A DNA stretch of 64,000 nucleotides from Lysobacterales bacterium PRO7 (GCA_021404785.1 QWHH01000002.1:62001-126000), one strand, 5' to 3'; positions 27,102 through 36,139 are shown, counted from the first letter of the stretch. Notes: generated by a model not told the origin, from the sequence alone. Numbers and translations: made by a program.

Positions 27102-27671
27102 CTAGGCGCCTATGCCAAATCGTTGCAACAACGTCATTGTCTCATGTAGCGGCAATCCCATGACGCCGGAATGGCTGCCGGACAGCCGTACCACGAAAGC
27201 CTCGGCCCGGCCCTGGATCGCATACGCGCCGGCCTTGCCCTGCCATTCGCCGTCGGCGATGTACGCATCGATTTGGCCCGTATCGAGCCGCGCGAATTCT
27301 ACTTGCGTGATGCTGAACGCCTGCTCTTCGCGACCGGCGGACAGGCACCAGACCGCGGACAGGACCTCGTGGGTTCGTCCCGACAAGCGCCGCAGCATTT
27401 GTGCGGCCTGCGACGCATCGGCCGGTTTGCCGAAGACCTCATCGTCCAACACGACTTCTGTATCCGCGCCCAACACCACTGCGCCGGCGACGCCGGACAA
27501 TTTCAACAGACCCGCGCCGGCTTTCTCTCGCGCCACGCGACTCACGTAGTCGCCCGGCGTTTCGCCCAGCGCGCGCACTTCCGGCACGTCGACATCGATG
27601 ACATCGAACCGCACACCGAGGCGATCGAGCAGTTCGCGGCGGCGTGGCGACTGCGAAGCGAGATAAAGCAC
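27102..27671 (-). CDS. maf: Maf-family nucleotide pyrophosphatase (YhdE type)
   Basis: A 189-residue dTTP/UTP pyrophosphatase that hydrolyses non-canonical or excess nucleoside triphosphates in the cytoplasm. The signature ASQSPRRRELLDRLG is at the N-terminus, VLGADTEVVLDDEVFGKP carries the catalytic Asp, and GEWQGKAGAYAIQGRA and GSHSGVMGLPLHET are conserved. The GTG at 27671 is used because no in-frame ATG exists nearby. Its place before rng supports the YhdE rather than the YceF subgroup. Preceded by the diguanylate cyclase gene with a 61-bp gap. Confidence 0.94.
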   Translation of the reverse strand: MLYLASQSPRRRELLDRLGVRFDVIDVDVPEVRALGETPGDYVSRVAREKAGAGLLKLSGVAGAVVLGADTEVVLDDEVFGKPADASQAAQMLRRLSGRTHEVLSAVWCLSAGREEQAFSITQVEFARLDTGQIDAYIADGEWQGKAGAYAIQGRAEAFVVRLSGSHSGVMGLPLHETMTLLQRFGIGA

Positions 27672-27732
27672 GGCATCTTCCTCAAGAAAGTCTTCGCCCG
27701 GGCTGCCGAATGCAGCAGGCGCAATGTGGTTC

Positions 27733-29892
27733 CTAGCCGGCCATGCGCCAGATATTGCGCCCCGCCCGCTTGGCCTCGTACAGCGCCGCATCGGCCTTTT
27801 GCAGCAGGGTTTCGGGATCGTCGACCGGGTCCATGGCGAAGGCGATGCCGACGCTGGCGCTGATCTGCGCCTGCTCGTCGCCCACCGCGATGGGTTCGCG
27901 CAGGCACCCGAGCAACTTGTCGGCAACGGCCTGCGCGTCGTCCGCGCTATCGATCTGTTCGAGAACGACCACGAATTCGTCGCCGCCCAAGCGCGCAACG
28001 AGATCGACATCGCGCACGCTCCGGGTCAGCCGCTGCGCGAACTCGCGCAATACCGCATCGCCGGCGACATGCCCCAGGGTGTCGTTGATGCGCTTGAAAT
28101 GGTCGATATCCAGGTACAACAGCGCAAGCGGCCTGCGGCTGCGGCGACTGCGCGCGACCGCCAGTTCGAGCCGTTCGATGAAACGCAAGCGGTTCGCCAC
28201 CCCGGTCAGCGAATCGTGGCGCACCAGGCGCAGCAATTCGGCCTGCGCCTGCTTGAGCTCGGTGATGTCGAAACTGACCGCATAAAATCCGGCGACCGCT
28301 CCGTCGTCGCCGATATCAGGCACATAGCGCGACTGGTAATGGCATCGCTTGCCCTGGACGTCGCGCTCGATCTCGAAGGCCACTTCCTTGCCTTGCAGCG
28401 CCGCCTGCACATAGGGCTGAATTTCCGCCCAGATGGCGTCGCTCACGACGTCGCGTACGCGCTTGCCGAGCATCTCCGACTCGCTTCTCGCATTGTCGCG
28501 AAGCGCGTAAGCGTTGACGAAGGTATAGCGTTCATCCTTGTCCACGTGCAACACGACGGCCGGAACATTTGCCGTGATCGCGCGCAGGCGACGCTCATTG
28601 TTGCGCAGGGCCTTCTCGGCGATCACCCGCGTGGTCACGTCGCGGCCCGAGTAGATCACGTCAGGCGGCACGCGCGGATCGGGGTTGGGCACCAGCGAGA
28701 TGTTCGCCTCGATCCATAGATAGCGGCCATCCTTGCGCAACACGCGAAACAGGAGCGTTGTCGATCCACCTTGTACCTGCAGCCGCGCCTGTTCTTGTTG
28801 CACATGCGTGCGGTCGTCCGGATGTACCAGGTCCCAGCGCGTGGAAGCCAGTTCATCGCGGCTCCAGCCCAGCATTTCGTGGGCCGACGGTGACATGTAC
28901 CGGCGCACGCCGTTCTGGTCGAAACGCACGACCAGGTCGCGCGAATAATCGGCGAGCATGCGGTATTCGCGCTCACTCGCGGCCAGCTTCCGCACGAGTA
29001 CCGCGCGCCCGGTCAGGACGATCGCCACGGGCAGGGCGAACACGCAGGTGCTCGCGACAAAGCCCTGCAGTACCAGCGTGCGCCAGGCGTCGCCGAGTTG
29101 CGTCACGTGGGCGAACGGACCGATCCCGGAGCCGTGCGTGGACACGGCGACAATGGCGACCAGGCTGGTGCCCAGCGCGAATCCGGCAAACCGGCGCCGG
29201 AACGTCACCAGCAGCAGCGGCAGGAAAACGATATACGGAAATGGAAAGTACGCGGTTGCGAACACCAGGGCGCAGGTCGCGGCGAGTACGATCATCTCGC
29301 CGAAGAACGCCAGGCGCTGGCCGGACACGCCGAAGATGTTGCGTCCGAGTAGCGCGGCGGTAATTGTCAGCGTGGCAAAGATCGCCATGCCCAATACATG
29401 GGATGCCATCCAGGCCACAAACCGGTCGAAGTCCGCGAATCCGGCCAAGCCATGCAATCCGGCCACCGCCACGGCCGCGGACAATGCGCACGCGCCGAGC
29501 GTCGCTGCGGCGGCACGCAGGCTGATGGAAGGAATGCGCGACAGATCGATGAAATCGCCGACCCGGCCAGCGATGACCCAAGCCACGATCACCGGGTCGA
29601 TGATGTCGGCGATGCTGAGCAGTGTGCTCGTGCGGCCGGATCCGCCATGCGCGACGTTGACACCGATGAAGGCAAGAAAGACCGCGGCAAGGTACCAAAC
29701 CCAGCGACGGTGCGGCGATACCGCCAGCACCCCGCAGACGATGCCGCTGGCAGGCCACAGGATCGACAATCCGGCCGGCCCGCGGGCGTAATGCATCGCC
29801 CACCACGAAACGACGGCAACCACAAGGGCAAGCGCCAGGGCCCGGCCCATGTTCGCCACTTTTTCGCCGCCGCGGGAATCTGCGCGATCCAT
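27733..29892 (-). CDS. membrane diguanylate cyclase (MASE1-PAS-PAS-GGDEF)
   Basis: A 719-residue protein made of an N-terminal MASE1-like sensor with about eight transmembrane helices (residues ~15-300), two PAS domains (~310-430, with SPSAHEMLGWSRDEL and the C-cap DGRYLWIEANI; and ~440-560), and a GGDEF domain at the C-terminus. The active-site GGDEF (near residue 637) is intact. It is preceded by RDVD five residues upstream, the allosteric I-site RxxD, so product inhibition by c-di-GMP is expected. No EAL domain. Start at ATG 29892; an in-frame TTG lies 21 bp earlier. It sits between rlmH and maf, which is not its usual place. Confidence 0.92.
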   Translation of the reverse strand: MDRADSRGGEKVANMGRALALALVVAVVSWWAMHYARGPAGLSILWPASGIVCGVLAVSPHRRWVWYLAAVFLAFIGVNVAHGGSGRTSTLLSIADIIDPVIVAWVIAGRVGDFIDLSRIPSISLRAAAATLGACALSAAVAVAGLHGLAGFADFDRFVAWMASHVLGMAIFATLTITAALLGRNIFGVSGQRLAFFGEMIVLAATCALVFATAYFPFPYIVFLPLLLVTFRRRFAGFALGTSLVAIVAVSTHGSGIGPFAHVTQLGDAWRTLVLQGFVASTCVFALPVAIVLTGRAVLVRKLAASEREYRMLADYSRDLVVRFDQNGVRRYMSPSAHEMLGWSRDELASTRWDLVHPDDRTHVQQEQARLQVQGGSTTLLFRVLRKDGRYLWIEANISLVPNPDPRVPPDVIYSGRDVTTRVIAEKALRNNERRLRAITANVPAVVLHVDKDERYTFVNAYALRDNARSESEMLGKRVRDVVSDAIWAEIQPYVQAALQGKEVAFEIERDVQGKRCHYQSRYVPDIGDDGAVAGFYAVSFDITELKQAQAELLRLVRHDSLTGVANRLRFIERLELAVARSRRSRRPLALLYLDIDHFKRINDTLGHVAGDAVLREFAQRLTRSVRDVDLVARLGGDEFVVVLEQIDSADDAQAVADKLLGCLREPIAVGDEQAQISASVGIAFAMDPVDDPETLLQKADAALYEAKRAGRNIWRMAG

Positions 29893-29958
29893 GAGGGGCC
29901 TAGTTTCGCACAAGGCATCCGCAAACGCCGCGAATTCGCCCGAACCCGCCAGCCCCGT

Positions 29959-30417
29959 TCAGCCGCGGTGATAGGGATGGTTGGCGAGCAAGCTGGCGGC
30001 GCGATAAAGCTGCTCGGCGACCATGATTCGCACAAGCGGATGCGGCAGCGTCGCGGGCCCGAGCGACCATTTCTGCTCGACACGATCGAGCAACAACGGC
30101 GCAAAACCATCCGCACCGCCGATCAGAAATACCAGATCCTTGCCCTGCATGCGCCAGCGTTGAAGTTGTTGCGCCAGTTCCTCGCTAGACCACGGTTTGC
30201 CGCGGCCATCCAGCGCCACGACATGCGCGCCCTTCGGAATCGCGGCGAGCAGTGCTGCACCTTCATCGGTCATCGCGCGCGCCGGATCGCGCGACTTCGC
30301 CGAAACCTCGATCAGGTCCAGCGGCAATTCGCGCGAAAGGCGCTTGGCGTACTCGGCAAAGCCGGCGCTCACCCATGCCGGCATGCGTTCGCCGACGGCA
30401 ATCAGATGCGCGCGCAT
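29959..30417 (-). CDS. rlmH: 23S rRNA (pseudouridine1915-N3)-methyltransferase RlmH
   Basis: A 152-residue SPOUT methyltransferase that methylates pseudouridine 1915 in helix 69 of assembled 70S ribosomes. It opens MRAHLIAVGERMPAWV and contains the knot motifs VALDGRGKPWSSEELA, FLIGGADGF, LPHPLVRIMVAEQLYRA and the C-terminal NHPYHR, all intact. E. coli RlmH is 155 residues. It begins 13 bp after the rsfS stop, the normal order. Confidence 0.96.
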   Translation of the reverse strand: MRAHLIAVGERMPAWVSAGFAEYAKRLSRELPLDLIEVSAKSRDPARAMTDEGAALLAAIPKGAHVVALDGRGKPWSSEELAQQLQRWRMQGKDLVFLIGGADGFAPLLLDRVEQKWSLGPATLPHPLVRIMVAEQLYRAASLLANHPYHRG

Positions 30418-30430
30418 GGCCTGCGGCTAG

Positions 30431-30949
30431 TCAACTGGCATTGGCTGCTTCAGGCAAGTCATCGCCCACCGTCCACAGACGCTCCAGACCGTAGAACTCG
30501 CGAATGCGCGGCAGCATCACGTGCACGATGATGTCGCCCAGGTCCACCAGCACCCATTCGGCTTCGCGTTGACCCTCAACGCCGAGCGGCATCATGCCCG
30601 CCCTCTTCACGAACTTGACCACTTCGTCGGCGAGGGATTTCACATGCCGGGTCGAAGTGCCGCTGGCGATGAACAGGTAATCCGCGATGGAAGTCTTGCC
30701 GCGCACGTCGATCTCGTGCACGTCCCTGGCCTTCAATTCGTCGAGCGCGGCCAACACCTGCCGGCGCAGGATCTCGACCGGATCGGACTTCGCCGATACG
30801 GACTTGACAGGCTTGGCAGGTTTGGCCTTCTTCGGCGGAGATTTCGCCGAGGCCGGTTTTGTCGATTTCGATTTGGCCGAACGTGATTTGGGCGGAGCGG
30901 CCTTGGATGCGGAACGGGGCTTGCGTGCGGTTTTGGATGCAGTGGCCAA
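30431..30949 (-). CDS. rsfS: ribosome silencing factor RsfS with Lys/Ala-rich N-terminal extension
   Basis: A 172-residue protein from a TTG at 30949. The C-terminal 110 residues are the RsfS domain (LDELKARDVHEIDVRG, ADYLFIASGTSTRHVKSLADEV, WVLVDLGDIIVHVM), which binds uL14 and blocks subunit joining in starvation. The first ~55 residues are a low-complexity run of Lys, Ala, Pro and Ser (such as SAKSKSTKPASAKSPPKKAK). That is unusual for this normally compact family (about 105-140 residues). No in-frame ATG exists upstream, so the start is the TTG or a later alternative codon. nadD, its usual upstream neighbour, is separated from it by an inverted DEAD-box gene. Confidence 0.88.
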   Translation of the reverse strand: MATASKTARKPRSASKAAPPKSRSAKSKSTKPASAKSPPKKAKPAKPVKSVSAKSDPVEILRRQVLAALDELKARDVHEIDVRGKTSIADYLFIASGTSTRHVKSLADEVVKFVKRAGMMPLGVEGQREAEWVLVDLGDIIVHVMLPRIREFYGLERLWTVGDDLPEAANAS

Positions 30950-31099
30950 GCGGCGATGTCCTGATGGAATGAAGGATCCCGTGCGGGCGCCCCGACACGG
31001 AACGATTTTCAGTATAGGCCGATTTTTGCGCCAAGCCACTACTCCGCGCGCAGCGCCGGTCGCGCTACAATGGACATCCTCCTGCTGCGGCCTCCGCCC

Positions 31100-33001
31100 A
31101 TGTCCGATGCCGCTACCACGCCCGAATCCATTGCGTTCCGCGACCTTGGCCTGGGCGATGCCGTGCTCGCGGCATTGGCGCAAGTCGGCTACGAAACGCC
31201 CTCGCCGATCCAGGCCGCGACGATTCCACCCTTGCTCGCCGGCCGCGACGTGCTCGGACAGGCGCAGACCGGCACCGGCAAGACCGCTGCGTTCGCGCTG
31301 CCGATCCTGGCGCGGCTGGATTTGTCGAAGTCGAAACCGCAGGCGCTGGTGCTGGCGCCGACGCGCGAACTGGCGATCCAGGTTGCCGAGGCATTCCAGC
31401 GCTACGCGGCGCAAATGCCGGGCTTCCATGTGCTGCCGATCTACGGCGGCCAGAGTTACGGCCCGCAACTTTCCGGATTGAAACGCGGCACGCATGTGGT
31501 CGTCGGCACGCCGGGGCGCGTAATCGATCACCTCGAACGCGGCTCGCTGGATCTTTCGCAACTGACCACGCTGGTGCTCGACGAAGCCGACGAAATGCTG
31601 CGCATGGGCTTCATCGACGACGTCGAGGCGGTACTGAAGAAAACTCCGCCGACGCGGCAGATTGCGCTGTTCTCGGCGACCATGCCGAGCCAGATCAAGC
31701 GCATTGCGCAAACCTATTTGCGCAATCCGACCGAAATTGCGATCAAGGCCAAAACCACCACTGCCGCGAACATCCGCCAGCGCTACTGGTTTGTCAGCGG
31801 CCTGCACAAGCTCGACGCGTTGACCCGCATACTCGAGGCCGAGCCGTTCGAAGCGATGCTGGTGTTCATGCGCACCAAGCAGGCCACCGAGGAAATCGCG
31901 CAGAAACTGCAAGCGCGCGGATTCGCCGCGGCGGCGATCAACGGCGACATCATCCAGGCGCAACGCGAGCGCACCATCGCCCAACTCAAGGATGGCCAGA
32001 TCGACATTCTCGTCGCCACCGACGTCGCCGCACGCGGGCTCGACGTGGAGCGCATCAGCCATGTACTCAACTACGACATTCCGACCGACACCGAAGCCTA
32101 CGTGCACCGCATCGGGCGTACGGGTAGAGCCGGCCGGTCCGGCGAGGCGATCCTGTTCGTGGCGCCGCGCGAGCAACGCCTGTTGCAGGCGATCGAACGT
32201 GCCACGCGCCAGCCGATCACGCAGATGCAGTTGCCCAGCGTCGAAGCCGTCAACGACCGGCGCGTCGCGAAGTTCACGCAGCGCATCACCGACACGCTGG
32301 CCAGCGACGATCTGACTGCGTTCCGGCAGCTGATCGAGCAATACGAACGCGAACGCAATGTGCCCGCGGTGGAAATTGCCGCCGCGCTCGCGCGTCTGGT
32401 GCAGGGCAAGCAGCCGTTGCTGCTGCAAGCGGCGCAGCGCGAATCGCGTCCGCTCGAGAAATCGCGCTTCGAAAAACCTGCAAAGCATGAGCACCAAGCA
32501 GCGCGCGATCGCGGCACTGCGCGAGGCGACGAACATCCGCGTCCGTCGCGGGCCGAACACGATTCGCCATTTCGTCCACGCCGCGACGATCGTCCACGCC
32601 AGGCCGAGGCGGGATTCGAAACCTATCGCATCAACGTCGGCAACGATCACGGCGTGCGCCCTGGCAATATCGTCGGCGCGATCGCCAACGAAGCCGGCCT
32701 GGATGCCAAGCACATCGGCCGCATCGACATCCGCGACCGCTACACCCTGCTCGATCTTCCCGAAGGGATGCCCGCAGAAACGTTCTTGCTGCTCAAGACG
32801 GTTCGGGTCGCGGGTCAGCGCTTGCTCATCAGCCGCATGGGCGACTCAACCGGATCGTCCGACACCTTCGACAAACCGCCACGCAAGCCGCCGTTCAAGT
32901 CCGCACCAAGCGAACGCGCTGCGCACAAACCGAAATCGTTCAAGCCCGACGGATTCGACAAGCCCAAGCGCGGCCCTCACAAACACCCGAAAGCTCGCTA
33001 G
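31100..33001 (+). CDS. deaD: DEAD-box ATP-dependent RNA helicase (DeaD/CsdA type)
   Basis: A 633-residue RNA helicase. The Q motif region (FRDLGLGDAVLAALAQVGYETPSPIQ) precedes motif I AQTGTGKT (residues 55-62). DEAD is near residue 160, followed by SAT and the C-terminal HRIGRTGRAGR. A DbpA-type RNA-binding domain (YRINVGNDHGVRPGNIVGAIANEAGL) lies around residues 510-580, followed by a basic low-complexity tail. This layout is that of CsdA/DeaD, used in ribosome assembly and cold growth. Start at ATG 31100; the frame extends 30 bp upstream without support. It is divergent from rsfS and convergent with nadD, whose stop it overlaps by 4 bp. Confidence 0.94.
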   Translation: MSDAATTPESIAFRDLGLGDAVLAALAQVGYETPSPIQAATIPPLLAGRDVLGQAQTGTGKTAAFALPILARLDLSKSKPQALVLAPTRELAIQVAEAFQRYAAQMPGFHVLPIYGGQSYGPQLSGLKRGTHVVVGTPGRVIDHLERGSLDLSQLTTLVLDEADEMLRMGFIDDVEAVLKKTPPTRQIALFSATMPSQIKRIAQTYLRNPTEIAIKAKTTTAANIRQRYWFVSGLHKLDALTRILEAEPFEAMLVFMRTKQATEEIAQKLQARGFAAAAINGDIIQAQRERTIAQLKDGQIDILVATDVAARGLDVERISHVLNYDIPTDTEAYVHRIGRTGRAGRSGEAILFVAPREQRLLQAIERATRQPITQMQLPSVEAVNDRRVAKFTQRITDTLASDDLTAFRQLIEQYERERNVPAVEIAAALARLVQGKQPLLLQAAQRESRPLEKSRFEKPAKHEHQAARDRGTARGDEHPRPSRAEHDSPFRPRRDDRPRQAEAGFETYRINVGNDHGVRPGNIVGAIANEAGLDAKHIGRIDIRDRYTLLDLPEGMPAETFLLLKTVRVAGQRLLISRMGDSTGSSDTFDKPPRKPPFKSAPSERAAHKPKSFKPDGFDKPKRGPHKHPKAR

Positions 33002-33636
33002 CTTCGATACGGCGCGAGCAAACCGGGGTCGGCCAGAAGCGCATCCGGAACCAGCCAGCGCGGATCGCGCCCGGCTGCAAGCAAGGCGCGCACGACGCTG
33101 GCGGAAATCTCCAGCGGCGTGACCGGCAAATCGAAGAGCTTTCCGCACGGCGATGTGTGCAAATCCGTTGCGGATCGCGTGCGTCGCGACGCAATTTCCG
33201 TCGCCAATTCCGCCGGCAGGCGCGTATCGTGACCCGGCCGCGTCATCACCGCGATATGCGCCAGATCGAACAAGGCGCGCCATTCATGCCACGTCGTCAA
33301 TCCGGCAAATGCGTCCGCGCCGAGCAGCAGGATCAGCGACCGCTCCGCGCCAAACTCGCCGCGCATCTGCCGCAACGTGTCGACGGTGTACGACGGCTCC
33401 CTGCGATCGAGCTCGCGCGTATCCAGTTGCAGGTGATCCTGCCCGGCCAATGACGCGCGCAGCATGGCCACGCGCTGCGCCGGATTTGCGACCGGCGCTG
33501 ATCGGTGCGGCGGCACGTGTGCCGGCATCAGCCTTACCGACGCGTCCAATGCCTCCGAGGCTTCCAACGCCACGCGCAGATGGCCGATGTGCACCGGATC
33601 GAAGGTACCGCCGAGGATGGCGATGGGTTCAATCAC
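32998..33636 (-). CDS. nadD: nicotinate-nucleotide adenylyltransferase
   Basis: A 212-residue nucleotidyltransferase making NaAD from nicotinate mononucleotide and ATP. The HxGH motif appears as GGTFDPVHIGHL (His16, His19) and the C-terminal ISxTxxR-like motif as EISASVVRALL. LLGADAFAGLTTWHEW and HIAVMTRPG are also typical. It starts at a GTG (33636) and overlaps the stop of the upstream TPR gene by 8 bp, so it is coupled to that accessory gene rather than to holA. Confidence 0.95.
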   Translation of the reverse strand: MIEPIAILGGTFDPVHIGHLRVALEASEALDASVRLMPAHVPPHRSAPVANPAQRVAMLRASLAGQDHLQLDTRELDRREPSYTVDTLRQMRGEFGAERSLILLLGADAFAGLTTWHEWRALFDLAHIAVMTRPGHDTRLPAELATEIASRRTRSATDLHTSPCGKLFDLPVTPLEISASVVRALLAAGRDPRWLVPDALLADPGLLAPYRS

Positions 33637-35434
33637 GGCCGGTTTTGCTCGTCGGCACGTAGGGCAACCCCATCGTTTTCAGTGCCGCCTTGAAGCGCGG
33701 ATCATTTCGGACCGGATCGAAAAGCGGCGACCCTGCCGCCTCGGCGCTGAAAGCCGGATTGCGTCCAGCACGCATCGCAGAATCCAGCACATCGATTGCC
33801 TTGGCGGGCTCGCCGAGCAGACAGTACCAATTGATCCTTGCATAGGGATCGAAAACCGGCGAATCCGGCTGACCGGCGAGAACGCGCAATGCGTGCGCAC
33901 GTTGCGTCGGGTCGGCGACGCCCAGCGCGATCTGCGCGGCGACATCGGGATTTTCGCCCCCAAGCTCGGCTTCACGCCGCGCGTACGCACGCAGTTCCGC
34001 GGCGTGTCCCGTTACACCGGCAACCGGAATGGCAAAGAAATAAGCCAATGCGAAGTCGGGATAATGGGCGATCGAGGCCTGCACCTGAGCCCAGGCCGCC
34101 TCGTAGCGATGCAAGTAAAACAGAATTTCACCGCGCCCGGCATTCATGACCGGCGAGAGCGGATCAATGGCGATGGCGCGGTCCAGTTCGTTCAGCGCCA
34201 ACTCCGGATTTCCGCTCACCAGAAGAAAATAGGCATGCTGATGGATCGCCTCCGCATCGCCCGGCGCCAGCCGCATGGCTTGCCGCAACGCCTCATCGGC
34301 CTGCGCCCACTGCCCGCGGTTCAAATACACGACACCGAGCGCGACATAGGCGGCGGCATTGGACGGATTGATCTTCAGGGCTTGCAGTGCGGAGGCTTCC
34401 GCGGCGGACATCGCCGTCGAGACCTCCCCCAATCCGTAATTCGGCAACTGGGCGTTCGCCTCTGCCAGCGCCGCCCATGCATCGGCATAGTCCGGCGCTA
34501 TCGCCAAGGCCTTCTGGAAACTGGCAACGGCATCGAGCAGGGATGGGCCACGCTGTGCGTATTCGGCAAGCCCACGCAAGTAGAAATCGTGAGCCTGCGG
34601 ATCGATCCCTTCTTGCGCCACGAGCGTGACCTTGCCGCCGCCCGACAATTGCACCCGCATCGTGTCCGCAATCGCCTTGGAGATTTCGTCCTCGACCGCA
34701 AACACGTTGTCGAGTTTGCGGTCGTACTTGTCCGACCACAGGTGATAGCCGCTGCGCGCGTCGATCAGCTGCGCGGTGATGCGTACTGCGTCGCCGGATT
34801 TCTGCACGCTGCCTTCGAGTACCGTCGCGACATCGAGCGCTTCGCCGATCTTGCGCAGGTCCTCGGCCTTGCCCTTGAACGCAAAGGCCGACGTACGCCC
34901 GGCCACCTTCAGGTCGGGCACCTGCGCCAGCGCATTGAGGATTTCCTCGGTGATGCCGTCGCTGAAATAATCTTCCTTGGCATCGCCGCTCATGTTGACG
35001 AAGGGCAGCACGGCGATGGATTTGGCGGGAATCGCCGTGGAGGTGCCCGTCGTAGGGGTCGGCACATTTTTTTGCGATCCCGTGCTCTTGCGCGAGACAA
35101 AAGCGTTGGTCAACAGCAGTACCACCGCGACCGCCAGCACCGCGATGATCGCCCGATCCATCCTGCGCCCGGCCGCACGCGCGATCGCGGCATCGACGGC
35201 GATTTCGCTTTCGCGCTTCAAACCTTTTGGCGTCCATTCGTACACCCAGGCGAACGCGATCCAGAACGGAAAACCGATCGCCGCCGCAATCACGAACCAG
35301 CGCACGCCCCAATCCGGCATGCCAAAGAACGGCCCGAGTTGCGCAATGCCCTGCGCCAGCGCCCACACCGCGCCGATATAAAGCACCGCGGCGCGAATGA
35401 CGTTGCGACGCTTGAGTTCAGTGAACACGCTCAT
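33629..35434 (-). CDS. membrane-anchored TolB/FlgO-like and TPR repeat protein
   Basis: A 601-residue protein. It starts with FTELKRRNVIRAAVLYIGAVWALAQG, an N-terminal segment common in TPR proteins related to adenylate cyclases, with membrane helices near residues 13-35, 45-63 and 92-112. A TolB-like N-terminal domain follows (KSIAVLPFVNMSGDAKEDYFSDGITEEILNAL), then about five TPRs (residues ~260-500). There is no cyclase, kinase or HTH domain, so it is probably a scaffold or periplasmic sensor whose output is unknown. Its start overlaps vapC by 4 bp and its end overlaps nadD, showing that it belongs to this transcript. Confidence 0.85.
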   Translation of the reverse strand: MSVFTELKRRNVIRAAVLYIGAVWALAQGIAQLGPFFGMPDWGVRWFVIAAAIGFPFWIAFAWVYEWTPKGLKRESEIAVDAAIARAAGRRMDRAIIAVLAVAVVLLLTNAFVSRKSTGSQKNVPTPTTGTSTAIPAKSIAVLPFVNMSGDAKEDYFSDGITEEILNALAQVPDLKVAGRTSAFAFKGKAEDLRKIGEALDVATVLEGSVQKSGDAVRITAQLIDARSGYHLWSDKYDRKLDNVFAVEDEISKAIADTMRVQLSGGGKVTLVAQEGIDPQAHDFYLRGLAEYAQRGPSLLDAVASFQKALAIAPDYADAWAALAEANAQLPNYGLGEVSTAMSAAEASALQALKINPSNAAAYVALGVVYLNRGQWAQADEALRQAMRLAPGDAEAIHQHAYFLLVSGNPELALNELDRAIAIDPLSPVMNAGRGEILFYLHRYEAAWAQVQASIAHYPDFALAYFFAIPVAGVTGHAAELRAYARREAELGGENPDVAAQIALGVADPTQRAHALRVLAGQPDSPVFDPYARINWYCLLGEPAKAIDVLDSAMRAGRNPAFSAEAAGSPLFDPVRNDPRFKAALKTMGLPYVPTSKTGRD

Positions 35435-35856
35435 GCCAGCACCCGGATGCCGGTCACGCGGCTGAAGTCGCGGTCGTGCGTAACCAGCGCGTCGGCATTG
35501 ATTGTCAGTGCGCTCGCAAGCTGGATCGCATCAGGCAATTTCAGGGCGTATTGCCCGCGCAGTCGCGCGGCGCTTTCGGCAATGTCGGCGGTGAAATCCA
35601 CTACCTGCCAGGTTTCCAGCGTCGAACGGTAGCGCCGTGCCAACGCCTCTTCGCCGTTCTTGAGCGGGCCGGTCAACACTTCGGCAATGGTCACGGTGGT
35701 GACTGCGAGCACGATCGCGCCGGCCTCGTGCCGCCGAAACAGCGGCTCGAAACGCGCCGCCAACGTGCGGTGGTTTTCGAGCGTGTAAATGATAGGCGCG
35801 GTATCGACCAGCACCAGCGCGCCAGCGCGGAGCGATTCGGCGCTTAGCGGTTCCAT
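35431..35856 (-). CDS. PIN-domain toxin (VapC-like)
   Basis: A 141-residue PIN-domain ribonuclease. The acidic active site is complete: Asp18 (VLVDTAP), Glu59 (TIAEVLTG), Asp109 (LPDAIQLASAL), Asp128 and Asp130 (THDRDF). As the toxin of a type II toxin-antitoxin pair it would cleave RNA when free. Start at ATG 35856, inside the last codons of the antitoxin (13-bp overlap). Its stop overlaps the TPR gene start by 4 bp. The target RNA is unknown. Confidence 0.9.
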   Translation of the reverse strand: MEPLSAESLRAGALVLVDTAPIIYTLENHRTLAARFEPLFRRHEAGAIVLAVTTVTIAEVLTGPLKNGEEALARRYRSTLETWQVVDFTADIAESAARLRGQYALKLPDAIQLASALTINADALVTHDRDFSRVTGIRVLA

Positions 35857-36104
35857 TCGTCGCGCAAATTGCCGATGGCGCGCGCGCTGCTGCGTCCCCA
35901 CAATCCGCGGCCCGTGCCGGCAAGCGCGAGCAAGGACGCGACCGCGCGCTGTTTAACGGCAGTCGCTGGCACCACCGCCGCGACCGTGCGCCCATGCCGG
36001 GTAATCAAGGTGGTGCGACCGGAAGCTGCAGCGCTGAGAATGGCGGGCAGATGTTGCCGGGCCTGTTCGGCTCCCCGGCTGACCGTTTTCTGGCTGTTTT
36101 TCAT
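35844..36104 (-). CDS. Phd/YefM-type antitoxin
   Basis: An 86-residue antitoxin. The N-terminal part (MKNSQKTVSRGAEQARQHLPAILSAAASGRTTLITRHGRTVAAVVP, in Phd/YefM style, residues 1-45) forms the DNA-binding dimer. The C-terminal part (LALAGTGRGLWGR...NLRDEWNR) would wrap the PIN toxin. The ATG at 36104 is exactly where a transcript from the promoter at 36111-36139 would begin, so the message may be leaderless. A longer frame upstream runs over the promoter and is rejected. Confidence 0.88.
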   Translation of the reverse strand: MKNSQKTVSRGAEQARQHLPAILSAAASGRTTLITRHGRTVAAVVPATAVKQRAVASLLALAGTGRGLWGRSSARAIGNLRDEWNR

Positions 36105-36107
36105 GCC

Positions 36108-36139
36108 CAGACTGTACGGTCTGTACGCATGGCTGTCAA
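36108..36139 (-). promoter_or_regulatory. toxin-antitoxin promoter with overlapping operator palindrome
   Basis: Minus strand: TTGACA (36139-36134), 17-nt spacer, TACAGT (36116-36111), then 6 nt and the antitoxin ATG. A CAGAC-N6-GTCTG inverted repeat (36108-36123) covers the -10, as expected of an autorepressed TA promoter. Confidence 0.7.

Noticed and set aside
33464..35632. A 722-codon plus-strand frame opposite nadD and the TPR gene
   Set aside because: Antisense shadow; TolB and TPR patterns on the minus strand are clear.
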